NCBI GenBank assembly: GCA_008933525.1
Contig: WBUV01000136.1
Location: 1 to 7,827, forward strand
DNA from: Bacteroidales bacterium
GTDB lineage: Bacteria; Bacteroidota; Bacteroidia; Bacteroidales; Tenuifilaceae
Length of the DNA stretch: 7,827 nucleotides
Direction of reading: 5' to 3'
The notes beneath the pieces were generated by a model. That model was not told the DNA's origin and did no database searches. It worked only from the letters and a program-made list of their open reading frames with translations. Of this stretch, positions 7,659-7,827 are shown piece by piece; within the stretch, counting starts at the first letter, position 1, and the number at the start of each line of letters is the position of its first letter. Position numbers and translations under genes: made by a program.

Positions 7659-7680
7659 CTACCTCTAAAAATTTAAGCCG

Positions 7681-7688
7681 CAAAGATA
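7681..7688 (-). promoter_or_regulatory. Bacteroidota-type -7 promoter element for the ABC-F gene
   Basis: The minus strand reads TATCTTTG, an exact match to TAnnTTTG and one of its most typical forms. The predicted start would leave a leader of only about 15 nt before the ATG at 7658. The -33 region has only a T-rich approximation (TTTT at 7706-7709). Confidence 0.55.
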
Positions 7689-7827
7689 GACAATTAGTTA
7701 GAAGTAAAAGAGTGAAATATTGAAATGAAAAGTTAAAGTTCGTTGTTTACTTAAGATAAATTCAAAATAGCAAGATCGACAGCAATTGCATAATCATACC
7801 AAGAAGTTATAAACTATATTTTAACTT

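Noticed and set aside
7474..7668. Plus-strand 64-codon frame opposite the ABC-F start
   Set aside because: It is antisense to the first Walker A region of the ABC-F gene and has no independent support.
7741..7801. Short minus-strand stretch that translates into a protein-like string ending at a TAA
   Set aside because: Only about 19 codons separate it from an in-frame TAG, and no longer frame extends to the window edge, so a gene end or remnant cannot be supported.

Overview
The window looks like ordinary chromosomal housekeeping DNA from a member of the Bacteroidota. The evidence is AT-rich intergenic DNA, starts preceded by A-rich sequence with no Shine-Dalgarno motif, and matches to the Bacteroidota sigma -7 consensus TAnnTTTG upstream of three of the five genes (TATATTTG, TACTTTTG, TATCTTTG, all on the minus strand). 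I cannot place the organism below phylum from this window.

Layout from left to right. (1) Positions 1-1137, minus: the N-terminal 379 residues of a membrane-bound CHASE-domain sensor histidine kinase, cut by the window edge just after the phosphoacceptor H-box. (2) A hairpin terminator at 1232-1267 separates it from sucD (1287-2159, minus), the succinyl-CoA synthetase alpha subunit, with no sucC beside it. (3) A 219-bp divergent spacer leads to a single-domain malic enzyme (2379-3839, plus). (4) A 17-bp perfect-stem hairpin at 3851-3887 lies between the convergent malic enzyme gene and an AGCS-family sodium:alanine/glycine symporter (3902-5620, minus). The symporter carries an unusually large predicted periplasmic insert. 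(5) The 400-bp gap 5621-6020 holds the symporter promoter and a composite repeat of about 308 bp. The repeat has two degenerate 8-bp tandem arrays in inverted orientation around a core with an 11-bp-arm palindrome. (6) Positions 6021-7658, minus: an ABC-F ribosome-associated ATPase with its own -7 box just upstream. The last 139 bp contain nothing I can support.

Functionally, sucD and malic enzyme both act on C4-dicarboxylate metabolism (succinyl-CoA/succinate and malate/pyruvate). They are divergently transcribed from a shared spacer, so co-regulation is possible but not shown. The symporter (amino-acid uptake), the ABC-F protein (translation) and the sensor kinase appear to be independent transcription units. 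I find no defence system, CRISPR array, tRNA, rRNA or intact transposase gene. The only unexplained structure is the composite repeat in 5711-6018, which resembles a non-autonomous REP/MITE-type element.
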